Assembly: GCA_944393275.1 (NCBI GenBank)
Contig: CALXZQ010000057.1
Location: 1 to 7,210 of the forward strand
Reading direction: 5' to 3'
DNA: 7,210 nt
Source of the DNA: an uncultured Clostridia bacterium
GTDB lineage: Bacteria; Bacillota; Clostridia; TANB77; CAG-508
Of the stretch, positions 5,660-7,210 are shown one piece after another. Position numbers and translations under genes: made by a program. The notes beneath the pieces are model-generated. The model was given only the letters and a program-made list of their open reading frames with translations, was not told where the DNA came from and searched no databases. The first letter of the stretch is position 1; every line of letters starts with the position of its first letter.

Positions 5660-6382
5660 ATGCAAAAAATTTTAAGTCAAATGCGTAAAGCTATAGAAGA
5701 ATTTCATATGATAGAAGATAATGATAAGATTGCTGTCGCTTTATCTGGTGGCAAGGATTCAATAACCTTATTGCTCGCTTTGCATAATTTAAAAAGATTT
5801 TATCCTAAGAAATTTGATTTGATCGCAATTACAGTTAATCCTGGTTTTGAATTTTTTGATACAACAATTTTAAAAGATTTATGCAATAGTATTGACACCC
5901 CATTCGTGGAGGTAGAAAGCCATATTAAAGAAATTGTATTTGATATTAGAAAAGAAAAACGTCCTTGTTCTTTGTGTGCAAATTTAAGAAGAGGTATATT
6001 AAATACTACAGCTATAGATTATGGATGTAATAAAATTGCACTAGGACATAATGAAGATGATGTTTTAGAGACTTTTTTTCTTAATTTAATTTATACTGGA
6101 ACAATAAACACCTTTGCTCCCGTAAGCTATATGGACAGATCTAAGATGACTTTAATAAGACCTTTTATATATGTTACAGAAAGGCAAACTAAAGGTTATA
6201 TTAAGAAAAATGGGATACCTATTATTCCTAAAGGGTGTCCAATGGATGGATTTTCCAAAAGAGAGGATATGAAAAATTTGATAAAAAGTTTTCAAAAAGA
6301 CATACCAAATGTAAGAGCAAATATTTATGGAGCAATTAAAAGAAGCAATATTAAAGGTTGGTTTAAAGAAGATATTACATAA
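5660..6382 (+). CDS. TtcA-like PP-loop ATPase, putative tRNA 2-thiocytidine synthase
   Basis: The 240-aa protein belongs to the N-type ATP pyrophosphatase (PP-loop) group, closest in pattern to TtcA, which uses ATP and an iron-sulfur cluster to thiolate C32 of certain tRNAs. The PP-loop SGGKDS is at 29-34. CSLC (Cys103, Cys106) is followed by the NLRRGIL stretch that resembles the E. coli CSLCSRLRRG motif, and GHNEDD lies at 129-134. A third cysteine, Cys193 in PKGCPMDG, would complete the three-Cys cluster set (Cys122, Cys125, Cys222 in E. coli). It is shorter than E. coli TtcA (about 311 aa) and has no extra zinc fingers of the TtuA/Ncs6 type. GAGGAG 5 nt before the ATG supports the start. 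It is a single-gene unit between its own promoter and a hairpin terminator. That the substrate is C32 is inference, and short Firmicutes members are little studied. Confidence 0.8.
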   Translation: MQKILSQMRKAIEEFHMIEDNDKIAVALSGGKDSITLLLALHNLKRFYPKKFDLIAITVNPGFEFFDTTILKDLCNSIDTPFVEVESHIKEIVFDIRKEKRPCSLCANLRRGILNTTAIDYGCNKIALGHNEDDVLETFFLNLIYTGTINTFAPVSYMDRSKMTLIRPFIYVTERQTKGYIKKNGIPIIPKGCPMDGFSKREDMKNLIKSFQKDIPNVRANIYGAIKRSNIKGWFKEDIT

Positions 6383-6411
6383 AAAATCTCACAAATTAAT
6401 GTGAGATTTTT
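6382..6411. terminator. Bidirectional rho-independent terminator
   Basis: A perfect 12-bp inverted repeat (AAAAATCTCACA at 6382-6393 and its complement at 6400-6411) encloses a 6-nt loop AATTAA. Read on either strand, the stem ends in a T run of five or more. It begins at the last base of the ttcA-like stop codon and lies 10 nt from the stop of the convergent mutase gene, so it can end both transcripts. Confidence 0.9.
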
Positions 6412-6421
6412 ATCTTACTTT

Positions 6422-7210
6422 CTATATTTTACTATATTTTTTCATCTCTTCTGTTAATTCTTGTAATTGCTTTTCAGCATCTTCCATACTAGTTCCTTTT
6501 ACTCCCATATAAAATTTAATTTTGGGTTCTGTTCCTGATGGTCTTACACAGCACCAACTATTACCTGATAAATCATAGTATAAAACATTTGATTTTGGTA
6601 AATTTGTACTTGTTTCTTCTCCTGTTTTTAAATCTTTTATTATTCCTTTATCATAATCTCTAAATTTTAATACATCATATCTTCCTATTTTATTTATTGG
6701 GTTATTTCTCATATTTTCTAATATTTGTTTAATTTTAATGCTTCCATCTGCGCCCTCTAAAGTTACAGATAATAATCCTTCTTTATAATATCCATATTTT
6801 TCATAAATTTTTATCATTTGGTCCCATAAAGTTAGACCTTTAGTTTTATAATATGCTGCTGCTTCACATAGTGCCATTACTGCAGCTATAGCATCTTTAT
6901 CCCTTGCATATGTCCCTATTAAACAGCCGTAACTTTCCTCAAATCCAAATAAATATTCATTCTCTCCTGTTTGTTCAAATTTTCTTATTTGCTCTCCTAT
7001 ATACTTAAATCCAGTTAGAACTTCTATTAATTTAATATTATATTCTTTAGCTATGGCATCTGCTAAATTAGATGATACTATCGTTTTAATCAATGCTCCT
7101 TTAGCTGGCATAATTCCTTTTTCTTTCTTCTGTGATAGTTCATATTCTGCTATAAGTAGTCCTGACATATTTCCAGTAAAGTCTTTATATTCTCCTGTTC
7201 TAGAGTCCTT
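6422..7210 (-). CDS. Phosphoglucomutase/phosphomannomutase, 3' part only (PgcA-like)
   Basis: Only the C-terminal 262 residues are inside the window; the frame stays open to the right edge, and the 14 codons before the first visible ATG (KDSRTGEYKDFTGN) fit the family, so that ATG is internal. The enzyme is an alpha-D-phosphohexomutase that moves phosphate between C1 and C6 of glucose (or mannose). Seen are GNMSGLLIAEY, EVLTGFKYIGEQI, the sugar-binding loop GFEESYG (visible residues 89-95), the DKDAIAAV segment, and the C-terminal phosphate-binding loop RPSGTEPK (223-230). The catalytic phosphoserine and metal-binding loop lie outside. The EESYG/GTYARDKD pattern is like B. subtilis PgcA, the phosphoglucomutase that supplies glucose-1-phosphate for cell-envelope glycolipids and teichoic acids. 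It converges on the ttcA-like gene with a shared terminator. Confidence 0.93.
   Translation of the reverse strand, partial: KDSRTGEYKDFTGNMSGLLIAEYELSQKKEKGIMPAKGALIKTIVSSNLADAIAKEYNIKLIEVLTGFKYIGEQIRKFEQTGENEYLFGFEESYGCLIGTYARDKDAIAAVMALCEAAAYYKTKGLTLWDQMIKIYEKYGYYKEGLLSVTLEGADGSIKIKQILENMRNNPINKIGRYDVLKFRDYDKGIIKDLKTGEETSTNLPKSNVLYYDLSGNSWCCVRPSGTEPKIKFYMGVKGTSMEDAEKQLQELTEEMKKYSKI

Overview
The window is an AT-rich, densely packed stretch of housekeeping chromosome from a low-GC Gram-positive bacterium, most likely a member of the Clostridia. Three things point there: the gene order tadA - SRP RNA - dnaX - ybaB - recR, which matches the Bacillus subtilis yaaJ-scr-dnaX-yaaK-recR block; the strong purine-rich ribosome binding sites; and the RqcP-type S4 protein. 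There is no phage, IS element, CRISPR array or other mobile DNA.

Layout from right to left. At the right edge lies the 3' part of a phosphoglucomutase/phosphomannomutase gene (minus strand), which converges on a TtcA-like tRNA thiolation gene (plus strand); a 12-bp hairpin between them can serve as terminator for both. The ttcA-like gene diverges from tRNA-Arg(CCU). Two good sigma-A-type promoters, one for each direction, overlap physically in this gap. The tRNA is followed closely by tadA (tRNA adenosine deaminase), whose stop codon overlaps the start of an unrecognised membrane-anchored protein. A second clear promoter then starts the small signal recognition particle RNA (ffs). No terminator follows ffs, and the same transcript appears to continue through dnaX (TTG start), ybaB/ebfC, recR, truA, a small membrane protein and rqcP, up to the left edge.

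How the genes fit together. One group serves DNA replication and recombination (dnaX, ybaB, recR). The other serves tRNA maturation and protein quality (tRNA-Arg, tadA, ttcA-like, truA, ffs, rqcP). The tRNA group is notable because tRNA-Arg(CCU) has a C at position 32, the base that TtcA thiolates, and its neighbour tadA modifies the wobble base of a different arginine tRNA.

Most notable observation: the intact truA reading frame (245 aa) has no ATG, GTG or TTG that would include its catalytic Asp52. The codon at the homologous start is ATA, behind a strong Shine-Dalgarno sequence, in an ATAA overlap with the recR stop. I see no convincing new multi-gene system. The other leads are a possible slippery site in dnaX that would give a gamma-length product, the overlapping divergent promoters, and two unassigned membrane-protein genes.
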